NCBI RefSeq assembly: GCF_030811715.1
Contig: NZ_JAUSRH010000001.1
Coordinates: 310,001 to 374,000 of the forward strand
DNA length: 64,000 nucleotides
Reading direction: 5' to 3'
Source: Sinomonas atrocyanea
GTDB lineage: Bacteria; Actinomycetota; Actinomycetes; Actinomycetales; Micrococcaceae
The position numbers and the translations under genes are program-made. Of the stretch, positions 28,923 through 37,085 are shown piece after piece. Below the pieces are notes generated by a model. The model searched no databases, was not told the origin of the DNA, and worked only from the letters and a program-made list of their open reading frames with translations. How positions within the stretch are numbered: the stretch's first letter is position 1; every line of letters begins with the position of its first letter.

Positions 28923-29816
28923 ATGACGGACACCCTCGAGGCCACCACACCCGGCCCCGACCGGAACCCCCACAAGCCGCAGCTCCAGCTGCCGCCGCAC
29001 GCCTGCGACGCCCACGTGCACATCTTCGGACCCCACAAGAAGTTCCCGTACGCCGAAGGCCGCACCTTCACCCCCGAGGACGTTCCGCTCGAAGACCTCG
29101 AGAGGCTCCACCGGTTCCTCGGATTCGAGCGCTCAGTCCTAGTCCAGTCCGCCTGCCACGGATCCGACCACCGCGCAGTCCTCGACGCCCTCGACCGCGG
29201 CGAGGGCAGATACCGCGGCGTGGCCCTCATCGGCCCCGAGACGACCGCCCGGGACATCGAGCGCTGGCACCAGGCCGGCATGCGCGGGGCACGGATCCAC
29301 TTCGCGGCCCATCTCGGCGCGCCCCCCACCCGCTCGGAGATCGCGCGCATCGTGGACCTCATCGGGCCCTTCGGATGGCACCTCGCCGTCCACGTGACGG
29401 GCCCCTCGATCCTCGCCTTCGCCGAGCGCCTCGACGAGATTCCCCTCAGGATCGTCTTCGACCACATGGGGCGTTTCGACATCTCCCCCAGCCGCGTCCA
29501 GCCCGAGCGCGAGGCCCTCAAGCAGCTGCTCACCGGGAACGACGACGTATGGGTCAAGCTCAGCGGCGCGGACCGGATCGCAGTCCACCCCCCGAAGCTG
29601 GACGACGCCGTCGCGCTCGCCCGCGAGCTGTTCACCACCCGGCCGGACCGGTGCGTGTGGGGCACGGACTTCCCGCACCCGAACACCCACGGCTTCATGC
29701 CCAACGACGGCGACCTCGTCGACACCCTCCGTGGCATCGCACCCAGCCAGGAGGACCTCGACCTCCTCCTGGTGCGCAACCCCGAGGCCTGCTTCGACTT
29801 CGCCCCTAGTGCATGA
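28923..29816 (+). CDS. Amidohydrolase-family lactonase (LigI/PDC hydrolase-like)
   Basis: A 297-residue TIM-barrel hydrolase of the amidohydrolase-2 group. The metal-site His pair is in CDAHVHIFGP. Further conserved parts are SVLVQSACHGSDH, HVTGPS, IVFDHMGRFD and WGTDFPHPN with the catalytic Asp. This set is typical of 2-pyrone-4,6-dicarboxylate lactonase (LigI) and related lactonases of aromatic-acid pathways. A strong AAGGAGG lies four bases before the ATG. Its last 11 bases overlap the convergent IclR gene. The exact substrate is not determined. Confidence 0.88.
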   Translation: MTDTLEATTPGPDRNPHKPQLQLPPHACDAHVHIFGPHKKFPYAEGRTFTPEDVPLEDLERLHRFLGFERSVLVQSACHGSDHRAVLDALDRGEGRYRGVALIGPETTARDIERWHQAGMRGARIHFAAHLGAPPTRSEIARIVDLIGPFGWHLAVHVTGPSILAFAERLDEIPLRIVFDHMGRFDISPSRVQPEREALKQLLTGNDDVWVKLSGADRIAVHPPKLDDAVALARELFTTRPDRCVWGTDFPHPNTHGFMPNDGDLVDTLRGIAPSQEDLDLLLVRNPEACFDFAPSA

Positions 29817-30585
29817 CTGTGACGGCACCGATCTCCTCGGAGATCGCGCGGGCCGTCTCGAGCAGGGCAGGAACGTACTCGGAGACCAGCTTCTCGTGCG
29901 AGACCCGGGCCGCGTTGGCGGAGACGTTGACGGCCGCCACGACACTGCCGCCGCGGGCGAACACCGGGGCGGCCGCGGAGCGGATCCCCTCCTCCCGCTC
30001 GCCGTCGGCCGTCGCATACCCCCTCGCCCGCGCCTCCGCCAGGACGCCGCGCAGCTCCTCCGGGTCTGTGATTGTGCTCGGCGTCAGCGCCATGAGCTGG
30101 ACCTCGGACAGGTACCGGTCCAACGCGGCGGGCTTGAGGTGAGCCAGCAGGATCTTGCCCATGGAGGTGGCGTAGGCGGGAAGCCGCGAACCGGTGTTCA
30201 GGGTGGTGACCATGCTGCGGTTGCCGGGAACGCGGGTCAGGTAGACGATCTCGTTCCCGTCCAGGGTCGCCATGGAGCAAGACTCGTTCAGCTCCGAGGC
30301 GAGTCTGCGCATGTGCGGCTGGGCGGTCTCCCAGTAGGGCAGCGCGGAGAGGTAGGCGAAGCCGAGCCGCATGACCTTCGGGGTGAGGCTGAAGTGCTTG
30401 CCCTGGGCCTCGGCGAACCCGAGGCTGACCATGGTCAGGAGGATCCGCCGCGCCGTCGGACGCGTCAGCCCGGACAGCTCGGCGGCCTCGCTGATGGTGA
30501 GGGAGGGGTGCTCGTGGGAGAAGACCTGCAGGAGGCGGAAGGCCTTCTCGAGCGAGTCGATCACATCCGGATTCTCACGAGACAC
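29806..30585 (-). CDS. IclR-family transcriptional regulator
   Basis: A 259-residue IclR protein. The N-terminal winged helix (LTISEAAELSGLTRPTARRILLTM, residues 29-52) resembles PcaR/PobR regulators of protocatechuate and hydroxybenzoate use. The effector domain contains MATLDGNEIVYLTRVPGNR, LPAYATSMGKILLA and GYATADGEREEGIRSAAAPVF. It is convergent with the symporter-CMD-lactonase operon and divergent from the gene at 30693. It is the likely controller of one or both, possibly through the TTGTACG palindrome at 26910. Confidence 0.93.
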   Translation of the reverse strand: MSRENPDVIDSLEKAFRLLQVFSHEHPSLTISEAAELSGLTRPTARRILLTMVSLGFAEAQGKHFSLTPKVMRLGFAYLSALPYWETAQPHMRRLASELNESCSMATLDGNEIVYLTRVPGNRSMVTTLNTGSRLPAYATSMGKILLAHLKPAALDRYLSEVQLMALTPSTITDPEELRGVLAEARARGYATADGEREEGIRSAAAPVFARGGSVVAAVNVSANAARVSHEKLVSEYVPALLETARAISEEIGAVTVMH

Positions 30586-30692
30586 TGCCGCTCCCTCTCA
30601 CCTGCACGTCGGCGCGTCGCTCGCCCCTGGGCCCTGACCGCCAGTGTAGCGACTGCCGGACCCCGCCCCCGCGAAGCTGGAAGGACAACACC

Positions 30693-31316
30693 GTGAACCA
30701 GGACTTCCTCGTCGTTTTCTCCGACCCTGGCCCCGTGCCCGGCGAGGAATTCCACGACTGGTACGACCACGAGCACCTGCCGCTGCGGATGCAGTTCAGC
30801 CAGTTCAGAACCGGCTACCGGTTCCAGGCAGCGGACGGCCGCACCCCCGGCTGGCTCGCGACGTACGACGTCGACCCCGGTTTCCTCGGCAGCGACGCCT
30901 ACACGGCCCTGCGGAGCCACCGCAGCGAACGCGAGCAGGCCCTCGTGGCACGGCTGACCGCCCTCGACCGCCGCATCTACTCCCTCGACTACGAGACCGG
31001 AAGCCTCGAGGGCCACCCCCGCTACCAGATCCTCGTCGGGCTCACCTCCACCGACGAGGCCGGCCTCATCGAGTGGTACCGGGAGGAGCACATCCCCCTC
31101 CTGACCGCGATCGAGGGCTGGGACAGGATCCGCCAGTTCCGGCTCCGGGACGGAGCCGGCGAGGCGCTCCTGACCGTCCACGACATCGACGACCCGTCCC
31201 TGTGCGAGACGCCGGAGTGGAAGCACGCCACGTCAACGCCCTGGCGCGCAGAGGCCATGGCCTCGGTCACCTCGGCCTCCCGCCGGGTCTTCGCCTTCCA
31301 CAACTCGGGCCGCTGA
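30693..31316 (+). CDS. EthD/dimeric alpha-beta barrel family protein (tandem)
   Basis: A 207-residue protein with two ferredoxin-like halves. Each carries a variant of the same motif: FHDWYDHEHLPLRM in the first and LIEWYREEHIPLLT in the second. The pattern W-Y-x-x-E-H is the active-site strand of EthD/DUF4286-like dimeric alpha-beta barrels, which often serve as small monooxygenases or isomerases in aromatic and lactone pathways. The GTG start follows GGAAGGACAACACC. It is 50 bases upstream of the SDR gene and divergent from iclR, so it probably heads a two-gene operon. Confidence 0.7.
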   Translation: MNQDFLVVFSDPGPVPGEEFHDWYDHEHLPLRMQFSQFRTGYRFQAADGRTPGWLATYDVDPGFLGSDAYTALRSHRSEREQALVARLTALDRRIYSLDYETGSLEGHPRYQILVGLTSTDEAGLIEWYREEHIPLLTAIEGWDRIRQFRLRDGAGEALLTVHDIDDPSLCETPEWKHATSTPWRAEAMASVTSASRRVFAFHNSGR

Positions 31317-31366
31317 CCCACACGACTCAATCCTCAACCACCACGACAAACAACAGGAGAAGAAGC

Positions 31367-32167
31367 ATGGCAGACCGCCTCAAGGACAAAGTGGCCCTCG
31401 TCGTCGGGGCCGGGAGCGTGGGGCCCGGCTGGGGCAACGGACGCGCCTGCGCCTCCGTCTTCGCAGCCGAAGGAGCCGCCGTCTTCGCGGCAGACATCAG
31501 CCAGGACGCCCTGGACCCGACCCTCGACCTCATCCGCTCAGCCGGGGGCACCGTGGAAGGCCACCTCGCCGACGTCACCGACACCGGCTCCGTGAAGGAC
31601 CTCGTCACGGCCTGCATCGACCGCTTCGGACGGATCGACGTGCTCGTCAACGTCGTCGGCGGATCCCGCAAGGGCGGTGCCGCCGAGCTCACCGAGGAGG
31701 AATGGGCGCGCCAGCTCGACATCAACCTCACCAGCGTCTACCGGACCTGCCACGAGGTGATCCCCCGCATGGCCGCCAACGGCGGCGGAGCGATCGTGAA
31801 CATCGCCTCCACCTCCGGAATCCGCTGGACCGGATCCGCGCAGGTCGCCTACGCCGCCTCCAAGGCCGCGGTCATCTCCTTCTCCCGCGTCACCGCCGTC
31901 CAGTACGCCCCCGACCGGATCCGGGCCAACACCGTCGTCCCGGGCCAGCTCCACACCCCCATGGTCGAAGCCCGCCTCGCCGGACAGCGCACCGGCGGGG
32001 ACACCGAGACGCTCATCAAGCAGCGGCAGTCCCGGATCCCCCTCCCCTACGAGGGCGACGGACGCGACACGGCCCACGCGGCGCTCTTCCTGGCCTCCGA
32101 CGAAGCCCGCTTCGTCACGGGCACCGAAATCATCGTCGACGGCGGGATGACAGCGCGCTGCGACTGA
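31367..32167 (+). CDS. Short-chain dehydrogenase/reductase
   Basis: A 266-residue classical SDR. The nucleotide motif is VALVVGAGSVGPGWGNGRA, the longer GxGxxGxGxGNG form. NIAST carries the structural Asn/Ser, and the catalytic YAASKAA has Tyr and Lys four apart. The C-terminus EARFVTGTEIIVDGGMTA is standard. AGGAGAAGAAGC precedes the ATG at 31367; the frame upstream is a shadow of the EthD gene. It presumably oxidises a hydroxy acid or alcohol intermediate of the island pathway with NAD(P). Confidence 0.92.
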   Translation: MADRLKDKVALVVGAGSVGPGWGNGRACASVFAAEGAAVFAADISQDALDPTLDLIRSAGGTVEGHLADVTDTGSVKDLVTACIDRFGRIDVLVNVVGGSRKGGAAELTEEEWARQLDINLTSVYRTCHEVIPRMAANGGGAIVNIASTSGIRWTGSAQVAYAASKAAVISFSRVTAVQYAPDRIRANTVVPGQLHTPMVEARLAGQRTGGDTETLIKQRQSRIPLPYEGDGRDTAHAALFLASDEARFVTGTEIIVDGGMTARCD

Positions 32168-32195
32168 GACCTGTTGTCCGCGGTGGAAGACCGCA

Positions 32196-32232
32196 AGGCG
32201 CCGCTCGCCTCCTGAGGAGGCAAGCGGCGCCT
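32196..32232. terminator. Bidirectional terminator between the SDR and acyl-CoA dehydrogenase genes
   Basis: Arms AGGCGCCGCT / AGCGGCGCCT enclose a second stem GCCTCC / GGAGGC. It lies between two convergent genes. Confidence 0.75.
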
Positions 32233-32271
32233 CTGCTGTCCGGGATGCCGCCGGCTGCAGCGCAGCCGGGC

Positions 32272-33420
32272 TCAGCTGGGCCGCTGGCTGAACCGTCGGT
32301 CGAAGACGTGCTCGGCGATCCGGTTCTTGAGGATCTCGGTGGAGCCGCCCGCGATCATCCATCCGCGCGTGCGCCGGAAGCAGTACTCGACAAGCGACTT
32401 GGAACTGAAGCCCAGGGCGCCCATAGCCTGCATCGCCTCATGGGCGACCTTGAATCCCGTCTCGTTGGAGGCAAGCTTGGCCACCGCGGTGTCATACGCC
32501 GAGGGCAGCCCGCCGGAGGCTCCCCTCACGGCGCGCTCGAGGAGGAGCTGAGCCCCGTCAAGGGCGACGCTCATCTCCGCGAACTTCCACTGCAGTCCCT
32601 GGAACTCCATCAGCGGCCGGCCGAACTGCTCGCGGGCCGCCACATGGTCTCTGGCAATCTCGAACGCGAGCTGGGCCAGGGCGAGCGACCTCGCGGCATT
32701 GCCGATCCTTTCGACGTTGAAACCGCTGATCTGGCGCTTGAAGCCGCCCTCCCCCAGCAGGACGTTGGAGGCCGGGATGCGGCAGTCGGTGAACCGGAGG
32801 GGCGCCCACAGCTCGCCGCTCATGTAGGCGGAGGCCTCCCCCACCTCGAAGCCGGGTGTGTCACGCTCGACGATCACCGAGCCGATGCCCCCGACACCGG
32901 GGCCGAAGCGGACGTAGACGAGGAACAGCGGGGCATCCGCGCTGTAGCCGGACCACACCTTGGTTCCGTTGATGACCACCTCGTCGCCGTCGCGAGTGGC
33001 CGTCGTGTGGAGGTCCGTGATCGCGGAGCCCGTCTCCGGCTCACTCATGCCCAGGGCGAGCAGGCTCTGGCCCGAGAGCAGGCCGGGCAGGTACCTGGCC
33101 TTCTGCTCTTCGCTCGCATACTCGGCGAAGGTCCGGAGGGCACCGAAGTTCCCCGCCTGGACGACGTCTGCGCTCTTCGGGCAGGCCAGGCCGATCTCCT
33201 GGATCGCGATCACTGCTTCCATGAGCGTGGCGCCCTGGCCGCCGTCCTCCTTGGGGACCGTCAGGCCCAGCAGCCCCTCGTCGGCGAGGAGCTTGGCCGT
33301 ATCCCACGGGAAGTGCGGCTCGTGGGCGCGCTCGAGGGCGGTGGGGGCCAGCCGCTCCTGGGCGAAGGCGCGCACCCTGTCACGGAACTGGGCCTCTTCA
33401 GGTGTGAGGTCGGAGAACAT
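32272..33420 (-). CDS. Acyl-CoA dehydrogenase
   Basis: A 382-residue FAD enzyme of the normal acyl-CoA dehydrogenase length. It shows LGMSEPETGSAITDLHTTA (FAD/substrate loop), TKVWSGYSADAP, RDHVAAREQFGRPLMEFQGLQWKFAEM and the C-terminal EYCFRRTRGWMIAGGSTEILKNRIAE. The catalytic base region ends in GGSTEI, as in butyryl- and glutaryl-type members, though the exact chain length cannot be read. The ATG at 33420 (MFSDLTPEEAQF) is chosen; AAAGGACC precedes it. It follows the TesB gene by 20 bases, forming a two-gene operon below the 34406 palindrome. Confidence 0.93.
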   Translation of the reverse strand: MFSDLTPEEAQFRDRVRAFAQERLAPTALERAHEPHFPWDTAKLLADEGLLGLTVPKEDGGQGATLMEAVIAIQEIGLACPKSADVVQAGNFGALRTFAEYASEEQKARYLPGLLSGQSLLALGMSEPETGSAITDLHTTATRDGDEVVINGTKVWSGYSADAPLFLVYVRFGPGVGGIGSVIVERDTPGFEVGEASAYMSGELWAPLRFTDCRIPASNVLLGEGGFKRQISGFNVERIGNAARSLALAQLAFEIARDHVAAREQFGRPLMEFQGLQWKFAEMSVALDGAQLLLERAVRGASGGLPSAYDTAVAKLASNETGFKVAHEAMQAMGALGFSSKSLVEYCFRRTRGWMIAGGSTEILKNRIAEHVFDRRFSQRPS

Positions 33421-33440
33421 GTGCGTTGGTCCTTTCATCT

Positions 33441-34379
33441 TCATTTCATCGGTTCGACGCGCTCGGCAGCCCGAGCGCCTCGGGAGAAGACGCCCTGCTG
33501 GGCGACGCTTGCAACGATCTGCCCGCCGCGGCCGTAGATGAGCCCGCGGGCGAGGCCGAGGCCCGCCGTGCTGACCGGGCTCTCCTGCACGTACAGGCAC
33601 CAGCTGCCCACAGGGGCATCACCGTGGAACCACATGGCGTGGTCGACGCTGGCGACCTTCGGCTCTGGCGCCGAACCCTGGTCACCGCGGGCCACCGTCA
33701 CCGCCGGCAGCAGGGAGCGGTCCGAGGCGAACGCCAGCATCGCGCGCCGGGTGTTCGCGTCGGCGCCGGAGACGGGCGCCATGCGGAACCAGAAGCAGCG
33801 CCGCGGCGGCCGCGACTGCTCGAGCGCCTCGACATAGCGGATGTCCATCGGCCTCGACGCGGTCTCCCAGTCCCGCCGGGCCGGCCACCGGATCCCGTCC
33901 CAGCCCGCCGGCTGCTGGGCGCGGCGCTCATGCAGCGGCGGGAGTTCCTCGGGGGCAGGGACATCAGGCATCGGAGCCGACAGTGGGACCTCGGGCTGCC
34001 TCTCCGCCACGAACGAGGCATTCGCGGTCAGCAGCAGCCGTTCTCCCTGAACCGCACGGAGCGCCCGCAGGGAGAACGATGCGCCCTCGCGCAGTGTCTC
34101 GACCTCGTACGTGATGGGAACGCCGGGGATGCCGGGGGCCACGAAGTAGGCCTGGATGGAATTGGCCGCACGGCCGGCGTCCACCGTCCGCCCCGCCGCA
34201 AGGACAGCCTGCCCCAGAAGGTGCCCCCCGAATAGCCTCCCCCGGAACCCCTGCGGCGGCATGCCCTTGAAGGCCCCCCGCTGCCCGGCCGGCTCCAGCC
34301 TTAGGCGGTCGACCAGAGGGGCCGCATTGAGCACCCCTTCTTCCGAGAGCTCGTCGCCCTGAGTCGCACGGTCAAGCAT
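33441..34379 (-). CDS. Acyl-CoA thioesterase II (TesB-like)
   Basis: A 312-residue double-hotdog thioesterase, hydrolysing acyl-CoA to acid and CoA. Conserved parts are FGGHLLGQAVLAAGRTVD in the first hotdog, with SIQAYFVAPG, and the second hotdog DHAMWFHGDAPVGSWCLYVQESP, where DHAMWFH carries the catalytic Asp. AGGAGG lies before the ATG. A thioesterase in a CoA-dependent degradation cluster may recycle CoA from dead-end intermediates. The palindromic operator ATACTCTATAGAGTAT lies 27 bases upstream. Confidence 0.92.
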   Translation of the reverse strand: MLDRATQGDELSEEGVLNAAPLVDRLRLEPAGQRGAFKGMPPQGFRGRLFGGHLLGQAVLAAGRTVDAGRAANSIQAYFVAPGIPGVPITYEVETLREGASFSLRALRAVQGERLLLTANASFVAERQPEVPLSAPMPDVPAPEELPPLHERRAQQPAGWDGIRWPARRDWETASRPMDIRYVEALEQSRPPRRCFWFRMAPVSGADANTRRAMLAFASDRSLLPAVTVARGDQGSAPEPKVASVDHAMWFHGDAPVGSWCLYVQESPVSTAGLGLARGLIYGRGGQIVASVAQQGVFSRGARAAERVEPMK

Positions 34380-34405
34380 TGCGCAGACCTCCTAGTAGGT
34401 AGACA

Positions 34406-34421
34406 ATACTCTATAGAGTAT
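34406..34421. promoter_or_regulatory. Candidate GntR-type operator (site 2)
   Basis: ATACTCTATAGAGTAT is a perfect 16-bp palindrome between the divergent tesB-type and CoA ligase genes. The flanking CAATA and TGTAA, read in reverse complement, match site 3 at 44784 out to GTCTAC. Confidence 0.65.
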
Positions 34422-34571
34422 GTAACGATCCTCACACGGATCAGAGGGGACCGCAAGGACGGCCCATTCACTCCCGGCGTCAGGTGCTCCGGCAGATGCC
34501 GCGTGGCCCGCCTCCCCTCCGATCGCTGCCGCCGGCACCGCCGCCGGTCCTCTCAACGACAGGAGACGAAG

Positions 34572-36710
34572 ATGAGCGAATACGGTTCGGACCTTGCCGG
34601 CCCCCTCTTGGCCCCGCGCAGTGTGGCGATCATCGGGGCATCGAACGATCCCGCCAAGACGACCGGGCGGCCCCAGCAGTTCCTGGCCCAATCGGGCTTC
34701 ACAGGCGAGGCCTACTTCATCAACCCACGCCGGGAAAGCGTGCAGGGGGTGAAGGCGTGGCCGAGCGTGTCCTCGCTCCCGGAGGTCCCGGACCACGTGT
34801 ACATCATGACCGGGGCGGAGGCGGCGATCGAGGCGGTGCGAGAATGCGCACGGGCCGGCGTCCGAGTCGCAACAGTGCTCTCCTCAGGGTTCGCCGAGGA
34901 CGGCGAGGCCGGACGCGAGCGGGAGGACCGCCTCCGAGCCGCGGCAGCCGAAGGGAATCTGCGCCTCATCGGGCCCAGCAGCCTCGGGGTGGTCAACCCG
35001 CGCAATGGACTGATGCTCACGGGGAACGCCGCCTTCGGCGAGCCCGGGACGCCGTGCGGGGGGATCTTCGTCGCGTCCCAGTCCGGCAGCGTCATCGGCG
35101 CCTTGGTCAGCCGGGCCCGCCAGAGGGGCATCGGCTTCGCGGGGCTCGTCTCCACAGGCGGTGAGGCGGACCTGTCGCTCGGCGCAATCTGCGAGTCGAC
35201 GCTCCAGGACCCGGGCATCACCTCGTACGCGCTCTTCCTGGAGTCCCTGCGCCACTCCGAGGACCTGGCGTCGTTCGCCCATGCGGCCCATCTGGCGGGG
35301 AAGCCCGTGGCGGTGTACAAGCTGGGACGATCGCAGGAGGCGGCGGAGCTGTCCGTCTCGCACACCGGGGCGCTGGCGGGCGAGGACAGCGAGTCCCAGG
35401 CCTTCTTCGAGGCGTGCGGATTCGCCCGCGTGAACCACTTCGAAGGGCTCATCGAGGCCCCCGCCGTCCTGGCAAAGGTCCCCGCCTCCGACCGCAGGAG
35501 GTCACCTCGGATCGGCGTTGTCACGACGACCGGCGGCGGAGCGGCCATCATGGTCGACCAGCTGGCAGTGCGCGGCATGAAGATCGCCGGCCCGAGCCAT
35601 GAGCTGGTGACGGCGATGCGAGAGGCGGGCGTGTCGCTTCCCCACAGCCTGATCGCGGACCTGGGCCTGGCGGGGGCGCGGCACGACATCGTCAGCAACG
35701 CCCTGCAGCTGATGCAGGACAGCGGGGAATTCGACCTCATCGTGTTCGTCATCGGCTCCTCTGCACGCCTGAACCCGGAGCTGGCAGTGCAGGCCATCGC
35801 GGAGCGGGGAGGCCACGGGGTCCCGCTCATCGCCTTCGCGCTCCCCGAGGCCCCCGCGGCCGCCGAGCTGCTGAACAGCTCCGGTGTGCCCGCCTTCCGC
35901 ACGCCTGAGTCGTGCGCGGACGTGATCGCCGCAGCGTTCGCGCGGCGCGCTGCAACGATCAGCCAGAGCCCGGCCTTCGCCCTCGACCCGGGTGCGTCCT
36001 CCGCAGTCCTCGACGAGCACGCCTCCTCGGCGCTGCTTTCCCGCCAGGGAATCTCCTCTAGCCCCTCTGTGGTCCTCACACGTGAAGATCTGGGGCGAGC
36101 CATCGAGCTTCCCTTCGAGTATCCGGTGGTCGTGAAGGTCCTCTCCGAAGAGATCGCCCACAAGAGCGACGTCGGAGGAGTGGTACTCAATGTCGAGGAC
36201 GCCGAGGGGATCCGCAGGGCCGCGGCCTCCATCACGGCCAATGTGGGAGCCCACAGGCCGGAGGTGGCCGTTGAGCGGTTCCTGGTGCAGAAGATGGCTC
36301 CTCGGGGCGCGGCCGAGGCGCTCGTGGGCTACCGGGTCAGCCGAGACGTCGGTCCGATGGTGGTCCTCTCCGCCGGAGGGGTCCTCGCGGAGATCTTCGC
36401 GGACTCCAGCGTCCGGCTGGCTCCCACCACCCACCAAGAGGCACTCGACATGATCGCCGAGGTCAAGAGCCTGCGGGTCCTGGACGGATACCGGGGCGCC
36501 CCGGCCGGGGCCGTGGACGAGCTGGCAGAGGCCATCGTTGCGATGTCCCGCCTGGCCCTCACCGAACCCGACGTCCTTGAAGCGGAAGCCAACCCCGTCT
36601 ACGTCGGCTACGCCAGCGAAGGCGTCTGCGCCCTCGATGCGCTCGTCCGCCGCCGGGAGAATCCTTCCGTTCCCGCTGAGCGGCCAGTGGCGGTGTCCAA
36701 GGCTGGGTGA
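34572..36710 (+). CDS. Acetate--CoA ligase family protein (fused ADP-forming acyl-CoA synthetase)
   Basis: A 712-residue single-chain synthetase. The N-terminal CoA-binding domain opens with RSVAIIGASNDPAKTTGRPQ. The succinyl-CoA-ligase-like domain holds the phosphohistidine loop SHTGALAGED. A C-terminal ATP-grasp domain contains YPVVVKVLSEEIAHKSDVGG and VGYRVSRDVGPMVVLSAGG. Such enzymes activate carboxylic acids as CoA thioesters with ATP to ADP. AGGAGACGAAG precedes the ATG at 34572. It is divergent from tesB and shares its operator region, so it is probably the activating step of the island pathway. No separate beta subunit is needed. Confidence 0.9.
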   Translation: MSEYGSDLAGPLLAPRSVAIIGASNDPAKTTGRPQQFLAQSGFTGEAYFINPRRESVQGVKAWPSVSSLPEVPDHVYIMTGAEAAIEAVRECARAGVRVATVLSSGFAEDGEAGREREDRLRAAAAEGNLRLIGPSSLGVVNPRNGLMLTGNAAFGEPGTPCGGIFVASQSGSVIGALVSRARQRGIGFAGLVSTGGEADLSLGAICESTLQDPGITSYALFLESLRHSEDLASFAHAAHLAGKPVAVYKLGRSQEAAELSVSHTGALAGEDSESQAFFEACGFARVNHFEGLIEAPAVLAKVPASDRRRSPRIGVVTTTGGGAAIMVDQLAVRGMKIAGPSHELVTAMREAGVSLPHSLIADLGLAGARHDIVSNALQLMQDSGEFDLIVFVIGSSARLNPELAVQAIAERGGHGVPLIAFALPEAPAAAELLNSSGVPAFRTPESCADVIAAAFARRAATISQSPAFALDPGASSAVLDEHASSALLSRQGISSSPSVVLTREDLGRAIELPFEYPVVVKVLSEEIAHKSDVGGVVLNVEDAEGIRRAAASITANVGAHRPEVAVERFLVQKMAPRGAAEALVGYRVSRDVGPMVVLSAGGVLAEIFADSSVRLAPTTHQEALDMIAEVKSLRVLDGYRGAPAGAVDELAEAIVAMSRLALTEPDVLEAEANPVYVGYASEGVCALDALVRRRENPSVPAERPVAVSKAG

Positions 36711-36761
36711 ACAGACGGCGGCCATGATGTAGAAGGGCTAGGAGGACATCGGCGCGGCGCA

Positions 36762-36834
36762 CGCAGGGCGCCTGCTCCCCTACGAGGACGGACGATGAAA
36801 ACCGCTCCCGGACAAGGGGGGCAGGCGCCCTGCG
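36762..36834. repeat. Long inverted repeat, 19-bp arms
   Basis: Left arm CGCAGGGCGCCTGC then TCCCC, right arm GGGGG then GCAGGCGCCCTGCG, around a 35-base centre. It is just downstream of the CoA ligase gene and could be its terminator. The arm sequence shares GCCCTGCG with the repeat at 48116. Confidence 0.7.
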
Positions 36835-37031
36835 CTGCATGTGGCGCTGTGCGGGCGCGAAGGAGACTGGAGGGTTTCCCGGGTCAGAGCCATTCCCGGT
36901 GCCCCGTTGACGGGGGTTGCCCGCAGGCATGAGGGGGCCGGTCGCCGGGGCCCAGGCAGTCGCCCGGGATGGCGCCTCGGGGGAAGTCCGCGTTGCGCGC
37001 CTGCGCGGAGAGGCACGACGTGGACATGCCG

Positions 37032-37062
37032 GGGCCCGCCGAGGATGATCCTCGGCGGGCCC
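37032..37062. terminator. Terminator hairpin after the fused hydratase/dehydrogenase gene
   Basis: 14-bp arms GGGCCCGCCGAGGA / TCCTCGGCGGGCCC with loop TGA, 23 bases past the minus-strand stop. It ends the five-gene operon starting at 44701. Confidence 0.8.
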
Positions 37063-37085
37063 ATTACTGGCCTGACCGTAGCGGA

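Larger units (their letters stand above)
36711..37085. other. 375-bp convergent intergenic region with long hairpins
   Basis: No gene seen. It holds an inverted repeat at 36762-36834 and a terminator at 37032-37062. The sequence between is GC-rich without clear coding character. Confidence 0.6.
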
